From contig CAZGQD010000010.1 of assembly GCA_964527395.1 (NCBI GenBank), positions 1 to 44,559 of the forward strand: a stretch of 44,559 nt of DNA, read 5' to 3'. How positions within the stretch are numbered: position 1 is the stretch's first letter; each line of letters opens with the position of its first letter. The notes below the pieces were generated by a model, which searched no databases, had not been told where the DNA came from, and saw nothing but the letters and a program-made list of their open reading frames with translations. Shown one piece after another: positions 8,083 through 17,474 of the stretch. The position numbers and the translations under genes are program-made. The stretch is from GCA-2688265 sp964527395. GTDB taxonomy: Archaea > Nanobdellota > Nanobdellia > Woesearchaeales > GW2011-AR9.

Positions 8083-8240
8083 GTGCTTAGAAATAACGTG
8101 GTATTTCTTGCACAGAAAAAGTGCTTAGGAGAAGCGAGCTATTAAGTTATGTATTCCTCGAAGGGCCGTGTAATGCAGCGTCTGCAACGACTGTTGAGGC
8201 AAAATGGTCACAAGGACCTGAGCTATGTTATCTCCTAAGC
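8083..8240. ncRNA. Candidate structured RNA (branched inverted repeats)
   Basis: A 278-bp gene-free stretch (8052-8329) holds a perfect 10-bp closing stem, GCTTAGGAGA (8123-8132) with TCTCCTAAGC (8231-8240). Inside are CCTC/GAGG (8156-8159, 8196-8199), the hairpin TGCAG-CGT-CTGCA (8174-8186) and GGTC-ACAAG-GACC (8206-8218). A 5' hairpin, GTGC..AGAAAT with ATTTCT.GCAC, spans 8083-8113. The block is richer in G and C than its surroundings. Strand is unresolved: a TATA-like GATTATAAGG precedes it on the plus strand, and ATTTAAATAT at 8295-8304 precedes it on the minus strand. Each strand also has a T-rich run downstream. It did not match the tRNA, 5S, SRP or RNase P signatures I know. It could instead be a DNA-level element. 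Confidence 0.45.
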
Positions 8241-8329
8241 AATATGTGATTAGTTCTTTGGTTTTTAAGGTTTTCTTTGAGAAATGTGAAATATGAATAT
8301 TTAAATGAAATAAGGGAAGAAAAAATATT

Positions 8330-11300
8330 TTAGGCACCAGATTCAAGTCTAGCTCTTAAGTCAACAATCTTGTGGTAATACTTCTCTTGTGTCTTAGCTG
8401 GAAGCTTTTGGTACTCTTTGTAGATCTTTAAGTAAGACTTCTTTTGACTTAATAAGTCTGGAGCATTTTGAGCACTTTCGAACTGCTTTTGAATCAGTCT
8501 TTCTGCCTTTAAACCTTCCTCAATGTGTTCACGTAACTTTGTCACATTAGCATAGAAGTTTTGCTTATTCTTCTCACTAGTTTTCATGTACAGTTTATAA
8601 ATGCCTTTGTAGTGTTCCTTTAGTGCATCTGTAGATTCGTCACCAACAATTGATTGTGCCTTTCTTAGCCTTCTTCTTAGTCTAGCACTCGGTTTAATGA
8701 ATTCCCAATATCCGAAGACTGTTCCTAGGCCTGCTAAAAGAGCAATACTGGTGATTGTGAAAGTTCTAGCTGGTGAGGGTAATGTAATGAAGTCAATTAT
8801 AGGGTGTGATTCCTCAGGTGCTGGTTCTTCCACTGGTTCTGGAGCTGGCTCTTCACTTTCACATTCTCTTGTTTCATCTGGCCTGCTATTATATGTTCCA
8901 CAGTCGTTTTCGTCTGCACAAGTTCTAGTTTGCTGACCGTTCTCACATTCTGTCCATGCTGGACAAATCCAACTTTCAGTACATGTTGTGTCTTCTGTGT
9001 CAGTTGTGTCACTGCTGGAGCTGCTACTAGATCCACCGCCCCCTCCTCCGCCGGAAGAGCCACCTGAACTTCCGCCACCACCGCCACCGCTAGAGCTGCT
9101 ACCACTTGATCCACCACTACTGCTGGAACTACTTGAGCTGCTTGTGATTGTTAATAATGGCAAATAATCTCCAATGTGGTTAACTGAGATATTGTTTGAA
9201 GCGTTGAAAGGTAGTTCATTGTCACCAACACCATCGCCTGAAATGTTCCAAGGAGTTGCGTTGAAAGTGCCTGAACCATTACCATTGTCAGTTCCAACAT
9301 AGTCTGCCCAGAAGTTTCCACCAGTACAATTGTGACCTAAGATATTTGTGTAGTTGTCACTGCAAGTTCTGGAGATATTATACCAATTAGTGCCATTATC
9401 CCAAACGCTTAGAGTTGTTGCGTTAATGAAATTGTTATGGATAGTGTTGTTTTCTGAGTTTGTTAAGTTTAAAGCTACACTGGTGTTTTTGATTGTGTTT
9501 GTAGTGATAGAGTTGTTTTGAGCAGTAATAGCATAAATAGCTTGAGTTGAGTTGGTAATAGTTAGGTTGGTGATGTTTGATATGTTTGTGTTTTCAGCGT
9601 AAATTGCGTATTCAAATCCATTAATATTACAGTCTTTGATAGTTACGTTCTGTCTGTTTGTAATATTGAAAGCAGAGCCTGAGCTGTTACCATTGATATT
9701 GTAACCTTGACAGTCTAGTGTGATGTTGTCAGTTGTTACTGTGAAACATGCATCATTTGTGTTGGTTCCTTCTGTGAAACTTTGTGGCAAAGTTAAGTCT
9801 GCTGTGATGTTGCCACATGAAATCTGTTTAAATGATGTTAAAGGCAAGTGATCTCCTTCTGATCTGTGAATGTTTGCAGTACTATTGTGAGGAGTTTGAG
9901 TGTCTCCAACACCATCTGGACTTGTGTCCCAACCAGTGTAATCTGAGTAAAAATTACCACCAGTACAATTTCCACCAATTATATTAACGAAGCTGTCTGA
10001 ACATGTTTTTGATATGTTAAAATGGTTGATTTGAACTGGGGCTAAGTTTCTTTCTTCAATGTTAATTGTGTTATTGAAATAATTGTTGTGAATAGTGTTG
10101 TTGAATGATTCAGTTACATTTAAACCAACAGTATTATTTAGTAAAATGCTTTGGTATACTGTTGAGTGATTTGTTTCCCATAGAAGGATACCTGTTGTAG
10201 AGTTCACTACTTGAGCACCAGTGATATTGATGTTTTCTGAAGGATCTACAAAGATAGCTACTGTGAAATTAGTGAAATTAGCATTCTTTAAAGTAATTCC
10301 ATCTCTGCCAGTTATGTTTATACCATAACCTGAACTGTTTCCAGTGATTAGGAAGCCTGCTAAATCTATTGTGATGTTGCTTGCTTGTACTTGGAGAGCT
10401 GCGTCACTGGTATTACATTCGAAAGCTTGTGTAAGAGTAACGTCATGGTAGATGTTTGATCCGCATAAACCGTCACCTTGTTTTGTTAAGATAGCTATGC
10501 TGGTGTTTGTAATGTTTTGGATTGTGAATTTTTCTGAATCTACTGTAACTCTATGTCCTTTGCTAGTTGTTTGAGGAAAGGTAGTTACATTTATTTGGTT
10601 TTGACATCCTGTAGTTGCGTTTGTGCTTGCAAGGTCGTTTGTTTCTGGACAAATGTGGATTCCCCCATTTAGAGTTGCATTGTGGTAAAGATAAACTGTG
10701 TAATTTGATTCTATGTTTGTTACACCTGAAGTGTTTACAAAAGTAGTGTTTGTGTTGTAGTTGATGATTAAAGTGCTGGTGTCAATATCTGATTCGTTGA
10801 AAAGTGCGATTAATGATGTGTAATCTTTTCCTGCTGTGCTGTAATTGATTAGTTGAGCTTCATTTGGTACTACAGTTCCGTTACTAAGGGTGCCAGTTTT
10901 GTTTGAAGTTGCGGTGATTGCAGCTGTTGTAGCATCGTTTGGTGAGTAGTAAGTTCTAGCTACGTAAAGAACTAATGGGTAAATATCGCTGCTTGATGCT
11001 GAAACTGTGTGGCTTGCTGGATTATCACCAATACCATCACCTTCTTCTCTACTGTTTGACCCATCATCCAAACCATAGTAGTCTGAATAGAAGTTTCCTG
11101 CCTGACATGGACCACCTACAATGTTTGGAGTTGTGCAAGAGTAAGTAGTATACCAAGTGTTTGCTCCATCTTCGTTGATGTTGTTTGTGTTTTTGATGTA
11201 GTTGTTGTAAAAAGTGTTACTTGTGCTGCTTGTTAGGTTAATACCATCAGTATTGGATTCTAACCAATTGTCGTAAAATGTGTTGGATGTGGATGTGCTG

Positions 11301-14300
11301 GTTAGTTTGATTCCTGCTAAGTTGTTTTTTAGTGTGTTGTCCCTGATTGTGCTACTAGTTATTGTTTCGAAATCAAAAGCAGTGTAGTTGCTTGATCCAT
11401 TTATTGTGTTATCATTGATTGTGGATGAGCTTAGACTTTCAGCTCTGAAAGTTGTGTGGATTGTGTTGCTGCTAATTGTTGCTGAGCTGGTTGAGCTGAT
11501 CTCTAGCTTTGTTAAAGTGTTTTGGTTTATTGTTATTGAGTTGCTGCTGATGTTCAAGAGTTCTGTTGCGTTGCTTTCTTCGACAGTTACACCAGTTGAA
11601 CTAGTGATTGTAGCTTGACCGTGAAGCTGGGAACCTGTGATATTTGCGTTGTTGCTGCTAGTAATCTGAAGAGCTGCTGGGCTGCTTGAGTTGATTGTGA
11701 GGTTCATGATTTTAGCTGAACTTGCGTTATTTAGTTGCATCCCTGCTGCTGCGTCTTCTATTGTGTCATTGTAACTTGTTAGGCTGCTTGTGTTTGTGGT
11801 GTAAACATTTAGAACGTTATTTGTGATACTGTTGTGTTCTAATGAGGCGCTGCTTGTATCTTTTAAATAAACTCCAGTGATTGTGTTCTGAGTTATGTTG
11901 TTGTATGTAATGTTTGGACTGTTACTGTCCTCTTTTGTATAAATACCGTATTGTGCACCAGTTAAGGTATTGTTTCTGATTATTGCATTTGTCGAGCCGC
12001 TGTGGACGAATAAATTGTATTTGTCAGTAATGTTGATTGTGTTTGAGTCTATATTGCTATCGTCTGAGTTTACAAGGTAGATACCATGATAGTTGTTTAT
12101 CATATTGTTGTTTCTAGCTGTTAATGATTCTGAGCCGTAAGAATAGATACCGTAGAATAGTTGTTGCAAGTTGATAGTATTGTTTTCTATGATTGTTCCA
12201 ATTGCAGATATCTCATATACACCATTATTATCATTGATTATGTTGTTCCTAGTAATGTTAGTGTTGTTTGCGCTATGGATGTAGATACCATAAAAGTCAT
12301 TGTTTGTAATGTTGTTGTCATCTACAATTTTAGTGTTTGCGGCGTTTTTAACTTGGATACCATATTCGAAGTTAGTAATTGTACAGTTTGTGATTTTGAT
12401 GTTGTCATTACCATCTATGTAAACCCCTGAGTTTGAACCTGAACCAGTAATACTCTTACCTCTACAATCTAAAGTTATGCCATCTGCGTTGATAGTTACT
12501 CCATTATCAGTTGTACAACTGATGTCGGTAGTAAGAATAGTGTCTTCCGTAATTGTTTTACATTCTGTAGCTGAACCTTGATCTCTACCTAATGGCAAAT
12601 GATCTCCACCATAAGCACCAGTTAGCTTATTTGAGTTATTATAAGGAATTTGAGTGTCACCTACACCATCTCCACTAGTAGTGTATGGGCTTGATGAACC
12701 ACCACCATTGTCTTTTCCTGTGTAGTCTGACCAGTAGTTTCCACCACTAGATGTGCCGCCAACTATGCTGGTTCTAGATGTGTAGGAAAGGTTGAAGTGG
12801 TTTAGTGAACCGTCATCTTGAGCGTTGTTAGTGTTTACGAAGGCGTTGTCGTAAATAGTATTGTTTGTTCCGCTTTCTATGTTTAGCCCTAGATCATTAC
12901 CAGTGATGTTGTTAATTTGGAGAGTGTTGTGGTGTGAGTCGTTGATTACAATAGCATTTTGGTTGTTTGAAAGATTGGTGTATTCTATACTTGTTGTGTT
13001 GGTTTCGTAGAGTTCTATAGCAGTTGTAGTGTTTGAGATCACTAGATTAGTGAAGTTTAGGTTCTCTGAAGGGTCTGCGTAGATACCAGTAGTGAAATTA
13101 GTGATGTTTCCAATACCTTTGATTGTTACCCCATCTTTGTTTGAGATATTTATTCCTATTCCTGAACCATTACCTGTGATTGTGTAGCCACCTAAGTCTA
13201 AAGTGATGTTACTTGTCCCGATTATTAGACAGTTACCTGTTGTGTCTGATGAAGCATTAGTGCTGATGTCCATTGTTAATAGCGATGATTTTGTGATTGT
13301 TTGACCACAATCTACTGTGATTTTCATTAATGGAAGTTCATCTCCTGTTGAACCATACGTATTGTTTGAACTATTATGTGGAACTATTGTGTCACCAATA
13401 CCATCTGTTGATTCGTTGTAAGGGTAAGATCCTGAACCATCGTCAAGTCCAGTGTAGTCACTCCAGAAGTTTCCACCAATACAAGCTTCTTGTAGGATGT
13501 TTCCAGACCCAGTACAGTTTAAGGTTGTATTGTAACTGTTTGTTAAATTATCTTGAGCATTTAGAGTATTGTTGAAGTAGTTGTTGTACAAAAGGTTGCC
13601 AGCAGACGAGTTAAGTAAAATACCATAAGTACTGTTTGTGATGAAATTTGATGAGTAATTGTTGTAATCTGACTCATTTAGCCAGATTCCATGAAGGAAA
13701 GAATCAATTGTTGAATTATCAATTACTGATTGATTTACACCATCTAGATTTAAACCAATAGCAGCAGTCCCGTTTTTAATTGTAGTATTTGTGATGTTTA
13801 AGCCTAAGGAATTTGAAATTTTTGCTCCGTAAGCTGTTACATTGTGAATAGTTGTGTTTTTGATAGTAAGATTAGTTGCTGAACTTGCATTTATACCTAT
13901 GCTGAAATTTTGAATCATACAATTTTGAATGATTACGTTGTTGCTCGATACTGAAATTGCATAATCTGCAATAGTATTGTTTCCAATAATGCTATATCCA
14001 GCACAATCTACAGTTATTGAATCTGATACAACATCAAAACAAGAGATTGGGGCCGTTAAGTTTTCAGATAAAGAAACTGTATGAGTTAGTTCTGAACAGC
14101 TTGCGTTACCTGGGCTTGTAACCAAAGGCCAGAAATCTCCAGAAGCTGCATTTATTTGGTTTGCCGCCCTAAATGGAGTTAGAGTATCACCAATAGAATC
14201 ACCAGTTTGATCTGCTCCAGTATAATTATCCCAGAAGTTTCCAGCTATATTTGGGCCGTCAATGATGTTTGTTCCTGACACCTTAGTTAAATTGAATGAA

Positions 14301-16423
14301 TTGAAATTTCCAATTGGGTCTTTTGCATCAATACCATTATTTGTGAAATTGTTGTCGAAGATAATATTAGTGCTTGAAGAGATTAGTCTCAAACCATACT
14401 CTGAGTCATATAACTCCCATCTTGAGATTGTGTTGTTACTAGAATTTGCTTGCAGAAGAAATCCATAAGTGTTATTATAAGCTCTATTAGGGCCAGGGAA
14501 ACCAGCTGTTGGTTTATAAGTGAAATTTGAGTTGTTAGCATTAGCTAAGAAAAAACCATGAGTGTTGTTGTAAAGATATGATTCTACAGTACCATAATCT
14601 GGTCCGATCGTAGAATTTTGAATGTTTACTGCATAAAAGACTCTAGTAATATTAAGATAGCTTAAAGTTGTTTTTGATGTAGCGTTAAAAATTTGAATTC
14701 CAGATGTGCTACTTTTAATTAAATCACCACCATCAATTATGGTTTGGCCAAAAGCAGGGTTTGATGAGCCAGATAGTTGAATCGCAGCAATGTCAGGTTC
14801 ATAGAATTCACCTAAAAGTTCGCCAGTGAAAGTTGTGTCTTCAGCCACAATACTAATGTTGTCTTCAGTGAATTTGTTGTGAGTTGACCCAAATGTACCG
14901 AAACTAGCTATGCTGCTTGCTGAAACTAGCCAAATACCTTTAGTGTTATTGTAAAATGTGTTGTTTTTGATTGTTGTAGCTGCTGAATCTCTGATAACAA
15001 TACCGTTTGTATTATTGTAAATGAGGTTTCCTTCAATTGTGACATAATCAGAATTGCCTGAAAGATTGATTGCTGCATAAGTTAAATTGAAAAATGTGCT
15101 GTTTTGGACGTAGTTTCCTTTTTCTGAATTACTAGGATAAGAGGATAGAGTCATGATACCTGTGTTTTGTGTGTTTTCGTTATGATTATTTGTGAAAGTA
15201 TTGTTTCTCATAGTTACATTGTAACTTAATGAATCTAAGTAGATCCCCGATTCATTGTTATCGTGAAAAATGCTGTTTTCAATTACTACATTGTAAGCGT
15301 TTTGGATGTAAATACCATATGTCCAGTTTAGGAAAGTACAGCCAGTAATTGTTACGTTATTTACTCCTACAACCTCTGCTCCACGTTGTGCATCAGCAGC
15401 GTCAGTAGAATCAATCATCCCTGCAAAAACACCTGTTCCCTGACAATCTATTTTAGTGTTACTAGTAACTATAGCTAAACCTTGACCAGTTGTAGAAGTA
15501 CTTGTGTCTGGACAAGAAATGTCTTCGCTGGCTACTCCTGGAAGTGCACATGGACTTACTAAAGGATACTTGTCACCAATACCAACAGCTTGAATGTCAC
15601 CATCAGTATAAGGGATGTTACTATCACCAAAACCATCACCAGTTACATCTGTTCCAGTGTAAGTACTCCAAAAGTTTCCCCCTAAACAAGGCCCACCGAT
15701 GATGTTAGATTCTGCACAGTTCTTTTCTAAATACCAATAGTTGTAACTGCTAAGGTCGTTACATGCTTCGTATGAACTATCTGCAGTTGTAGTTCCATTA
15801 GTATGGAATTTATTGTTCCAAATATTGTTGAAGTTAGTTGTTTCAGTAGAAGCGTGATTCATACCACTTGCATTAAACCCACAGAAAGTATTGTTATTAA
15901 ATTCATTTAGTGTGAAATTGTTTGCAGTAGAATTGTATAAGTCTACCCCATCTCTGTTTCTTTCAAAAATATTGTTTAAGAATTTGTTTTGGCTAGCATT
16001 GTTTGTTAACTTTGCACCATTCATAAAATCATAAACTTTACAATTTTGAATAGTTACACCAGTTTTACCATTTAAATTGAAACCTGATAAATCTGAGTCA
16101 TTACAACCATTCATACATTTGATTGTGTGGTTCTGACAGTCTACAGTGATATTGTCTGTTCCTATTAGAAATCCATGCTCGTATGAACATTCATAATCAT
16201 GACCAATGTTAATTACGTCTTCGTTTAAAGTAATGTTACAAGTAGTTATCTTTTGGGCGTCGATGTTTTCTCCTGGTCCTACTGCTGCACCAGTGATGCT
16301 ATTTGAATCATCTGTAACTAAAAATACTCCTGCACTGATAGCTAAAACTGTGGCTACTAAAACTAATGCTAAAGAAACACTACCTTGCTTTTGATCAATA
16401 ATTCCTCTCATCCAAACACCCAT
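8330..16423 (-). CDS. Giant NosD-type parallel beta-helix surface protein
   Basis: A 2697-aa exported protein. A signal-anchor (about residues 16-36) is followed by SITGAAVGP. Then come seven modules of NosD/PbH1 right-handed beta-helix repeats, rich in N, T and S. Each opens with a Cys-containing 'ITLDC.G..ITG' block and closes with a (G/A)GN(F/Y)(W/Y)..Y.G.D...DG.GD segment, at roughly residues 248, 730, 985, 1230, 1780, 2160 and 2370. A Ser/Gly linker (nt ~8985-9140), a thrombospondin-like CTESWICPAWTEC motif, a Pro/Glu stretch, a membrane helix (nt ~8700-8760) and a basic, helical cytoplasmic domain follow. It is probably a glycan-binding or adhesive envelope protein. An alternative start at 16411 has a GGGTG Shine-Dalgarno-like site 5 nt upstream. 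Confidence 0.88.
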   Translation of the reverse strand: MGVWMRGIIDQKQGSVSLALVLVATVLAISAGVFLVTDDSNSITGAAVGPGENIDAQKITTCNITLNEDVINIGHDYECSYEHGFLIGTDNITVDCQNHTIKCMNGCNDSDLSGFNLNGKTGVTIQNCKVYDFMNGAKLTNNASQNKFLNNIFERNRDGVDLYNSTANNFTLNEFNNNTFCGFNASGMNHASTETTNFNNIWNNKFHTNGTTTADSSYEACNDLSSYNYWYLEKNCAESNIIGGPCLGGNFWSTYTGTDVTGDGFGDSNIPYTDGDIQAVGIGDKYPLVSPCALPGVASEDISCPDTSTSTTGQGLAIVTSNTKIDCQGTGVFAGMIDSTDAADAQRGAEVVGVNNVTITGCTFLNWTYGIYIQNAYNVVIENSIFHDNNESGIYLDSLSYNVTMRNNTFTNNHNENTQNTGIMTLSSYPSNSEKGNYVQNSTFFNLTYAAINLSGNSDYVTIEGNLIYNNTNGIVIRDSAATTIKNNTFYNNTKGIWLVSASSIASFGTFGSTHNKFTEDNISIVAEDTTFTGELLGEFYEPDIAAIQLSGSSNPAFGQTIIDGGDLIKSSTSGIQIFNATSKTTLSYLNITRVFYAVNIQNSTIGPDYGTVESYLYNNTHGFFLANANNSNFTYKPTAGFPGPNRAYNNTYGFLLQANSSNNTISRWELYDSEYGLRLISSSTNIIFDNNFTNNGIDAKDPIGNFNSFNLTKVSGTNIIDGPNIAGNFWDNYTGADQTGDSIGDTLTPFRAANQINAASGDFWPLVTSPGNASCSELTHTVSLSENLTAPISCFDVVSDSITVDCAGYSIIGNNTIADYAISVSSNNVIIQNCMIQNFSIGINASSATNLTIKNTTIHNVTAYGAKISNSLGLNITNTTIKNGTAAIGLNLDGVNQSVIDNSTIDSFLHGIWLNESDYNNYSSNFITNSTYGILLNSSAGNLLYNNYFNNTLNAQDNLTNSYNTTLNCTGSGNILQEACIGGNFWSDYTGLDDGSGSYPYNESTDGIGDTIVPHNSSNNTYGSTGDELPLMKITVDCGQTITKSSLLTMDISTNASSDTTGNCLIIGTSNITLDLGGYTITGNGSGIGINISNKDGVTIKGIGNITNFTTGIYADPSENLNFTNLVISNTTTAIELYETNTTSIEYTNLSNNQNAIVINDSHHNTLQINNITGNDLGLNIESGTNNTIYDNAFVNTNNAQDDGSLNHFNLSYTSRTSIVGGTSSGGNYWSDYTGKDNGGGSSSPYTTSGDGVGDTQIPYNNSNKLTGAYGGDHLPLGRDQGSATECKTITEDTILTTDISCTTDNGVTINADGITLDCRGKSITGSGSNSGVYIDGNDNIKITNCTITNFEYGIQVKNAANTKIVDDNNITNNDFYGIYIHSANNTNITRNNIINDNNGVYEISAIGTIIENNTINLQQLFYGIYSYGSESLTARNNNMINNYHGIYLVNSDDSNIDSNTINITDKYNLFVHSGSTNAIIRNNTLTGAQYGIYTKEDSNSPNITYNNITQNTITGVYLKDTSSASLEHNSITNNVLNVYTTNTSSLTSYNDTIEDAAAGMQLNNASSAKIMNLTINSSSPAALQITSSNNANITGSQLHGQATITSSTGVTVEESNATELLNISSNSITINQNTLTKLEISSTSSATISSNTIHTTFRAESLSSSTINDNTINGSSNYTAFDFETITSSTIRDNTLKNNLAGIKLTSTSTSNTFYDNWLESNTDGINLTSSTSNTFYNNYIKNTNNINEDGANTWYTTYSCTTPNIVGGPCQAGNFYSDYYGLDDGSNSREEGDGIGDNPASHTVSASSSDIYPLVLYVARTYYSPNDATTAAITATSNKTGTLSNGTVVPNEAQLINYSTAGKDYTSLIALFNESDIDTSTLIINYNTNTTFVNTSGVTNIESNYTVYLYHNATLNGGIHICPETNDLASTNATTGCQNQINVTTFPQTTSKGHRVTVDSEKFTIQNITNTSIAILTKQGDGLCGSNIYHDVTLTQAFECNTSDAALQVQASNITIDLAGFLITGNSSGYGINITGRDGITLKNANFTNFTVAIFVDPSENINITGAQVVNSTTGILLWETNHSTVYQSILLNNTVGLNVTESFNNTIHNNYFNNTINIEERNLAPVQINHFNISKTCSDSFVNIIGGNCTGGNFYSDYTGWDTSPDGVGDTQTPHNSTANIHRSEGDHLPLTSFKQISCGNITADLTLPQSFTEGTNTNDACFTVTTDNITLDCQGYNINGNSSGSAFNITNRQNVTIKDCNINGFEYAIYAENTNISNITNLTITNSTQAIYAITAQNNSITTNTIKNTSVALNLTNSENNTIHNNFINATTLSVWDNGTNWYNISRTCSDNYTNILGHNCTGGNFWADYVGTDNGNGSGTFNATPWNISGDGVGDNELPFNASNNISVNHIGDYLPLLTITSSSSSSSSSGGSSGSSSSGGGGGGSSGGSSGGGGGGGSSSSSSSDTTDTEDTTCTESWICPAWTECENGQQTRTCADENDCGTYNSRPDETRECESEEPAPEPVEEPAPEESHPIIDFITLPSPARTFTITSIALLAGLGTVFGYWEFIKPSARLRRRLRKAQSIVGDESTDALKEHYKGIYKLYMKTSEKNKQNFYANVTKLREHIEEGLKAERLIQKQFESAQNAPDLLSQKKSYLKIYKEYQKLPAKTQEKYYHKIVDLRARLESGA

Positions 16424-16428
16424 TTTGT

Positions 16429-16450
16429 GATCTAGCGGTAATACTAGATC
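16429..16450. promoter_or_regulatory. Inverted repeat at the start site of the giant gene
   Basis: GATCTAG (16429-16435) and CTAGATC (16444-16450) form a perfect 7-bp inverted repeat with an 8-bp spacer. The TATA-like element on the minus strand (plus-strand CTTTATACT, 16461-16469) puts transcription start near 16439, inside the spacer. It may be an operator or the first hairpin of the mRNA. Confidence 0.4.
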
Positions 16451-16460
16451 GGAACACCAA

Positions 16461-16469
16461 CTTTATACT
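16461..16469 (-). promoter_or_regulatory. TATA box of the giant surface-protein gene
   Basis: On the minus strand AGTATAAAG is centred about 42 nt before the ATG at 16423. The mRNA would carry a short leader of about 16-28 nt, depending on which ATG is used. Confidence 0.5.
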
Positions 16470-16603
16470 GGAAACAAGGATGAATGAAGAGAAGAGTGTA
16501 TTTAAAGGTTTGGATTGAATGATGGTTGTTTTAGCGTCTATAAAATTAACCAAATTTTTGTTTTTGTTTTTGTTTTGTTCCAAGAGAAATCGTGGTTTTG
16601 GGA

Positions 16604-16613
16604 AGATTTTAAA
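16604..16613 (+). promoter_or_regulatory. TATA box of the first small Cys-rich gene
   Basis: TTTTAAATAG is centred 29 nt before the ATG at 16638 and supports that start over an in-frame upstream codon at 16617. Confidence 0.5.
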
Positions 16614-16637
16614 TAGGTGTTTAATTTTGCTTTAGTG

Positions 16638-16973
16638 ATGGTTTCTTTTGAGAAAAGAGAAAAGCGAGAAGTTTTGTTTATTGTACTAAGTGTTTTGCTA
16701 GTTGCAGTAGTAGGTTTGGTCCTTACAAAAACAGTGGAACATAAGACATCCAGTGGAGCATTAGTTGGTCAAGCAGTGACCCTTGATTCAGACTACCCTA
16801 CAGACATAGGGATGTTTTATGTTTTAGAAAATTTGTGTTTTATTGAAGAATATGATGGAGTTACTAGTTGCGATGCAATATGTGATTCTTATGGAGCTTA
16901 TTGTTTACCACTCGAACAAAACTGTGATGAGGTTTCAACTTTTGATTGCAGTTGCTGTACGTATGAAGAATAG
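16638..16973 (+). CDS. Small membrane-anchored Cys-rich exported protein (first of pair)
   Basis: A 111-aa protein: a basic N-terminus (EKREKRE), one membrane segment (about 12-30), the motif ALVGQAVTLD at 41-50, and a short external domain with eight cysteines. The external part has a C-x3-C pair (SCDAIC), further single Cys residues and a C-x-C-C group (DCSCC), and ends in TYEE. It is unrecognised by name. The next gene encodes a protein of similar plan, so the two may be paralogues or partners. Disulfide bonding is expected, and VKOR and thioredoxin-like genes are present in the window. Confidence 0.65.
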   Translation: MVSFEKREKREVLFIVLSVLLVAVVGLVLTKTVEHKTSSGALVGQAVTLDSDYPTDIGMFYVLENLCFIEEYDGVTSCDAICDSYGAYCLPLEQNCDEVSTFDCSCCTYEE

Positions 16974-17006
16974 AAAATTATATTGATATAAATTTTACTT
17001 ATAAAG

Positions 17007-17420
17007 ATGGCAAGAAAAAAAGTTAAGAAAGGAACTATTAAGACAAGGAATAGTTTTAAGCATGCTAAGAGTAGAAGTAGGAAGAATAATAATAATAATA
17101 ATAATAAACATGACCTACAACACTATGCAATGGTGGTTTTTGTAGCTTCAGTAGGTGTTTCTATTTTGTTTATGCTCGGAGGATATACAAATGCTGTTGG
17201 AATGGCTAGTGCTAGTGGAGGATTAGAAACAGCTGGTGCGATAGAAAGTCTGTCATCTGCTCAAATTTATAAGGGAGAAGGGGATATGAATTGTGCTTCT
17301 TATTGTACTAGGCTTGGAGATTATGCCATTGTTTCTTCGTATGATGGAGAAGTAGTAGAAAATAATCAAGACAATTATGGGTCTGCAACTTGGACATGTT
17401 TATGCGTTGGAGAAGACTAA
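17007..17420 (+). CDS. Small membrane-anchored Cys-rich exported protein (second of pair)
   Basis: A 137-aa protein with a very basic N-terminus of about 35 residues containing a run of seven Asn (from an AAT repeat), one membrane segment (about 41-60), and an external domain with four Cys: a C-x3-C pair (NCASYC) and a C-x-C pair (TCLC) before an acidic end (VGED). The Cys spacing at both ends mirrors the upstream protein. The gap between the two genes is 33 nt and has its own TATA-like element (about 16978-16985). Function unknown. Confidence 0.65.
   Translation: MARKKVKKGTIKTRNSFKHAKSRSRKNNNNNNNKHDLQHYAMVVFVASVGVSILFMLGGYTNAVGMASASGGLETAGAIESLSSAQIYKGEGDMNCASYCTRLGDYAIVSSYDGEVVENNQDNYGSATWTCLCVGED
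17083..17106 (+). repeat. AAT trinucleotide repeat encoding poly-Asn
   Basis: About seven or eight uninterrupted AAT units inside the N-terminal basic region of the second Cys-rich protein. Units change length in frame, so the Asn tract can vary without breaking the gene. Confidence 0.7.
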
Positions 17421-17474
17421 TTTTGATTTTATATTCTTGAATCTTTTTCTTAGAGGATTTCCATAGAGTTGTTA

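Noticed and set aside
8125..8250. Possible tRNA or 5S rRNA gene on the minus strand (CATAGCTCAGGT and CCCTTCGAGG segments, 118-nt length, 10-bp closing stem)
   Set aside because: No 7-bp acceptor stem or paired T-arm fits the tRNA model, and the conserved 5S loop sequences around CCGAAC and GAAGU are absent. Kept only as an unclassified structured element.
8697..15702. Several plus-strand frames of 60-90 codons inside the giant gene
   Set aside because: They are opposite-strand shadows of the repetitive Asn/Thr/Ser-rich gene and lack promoters or protein-like composition.
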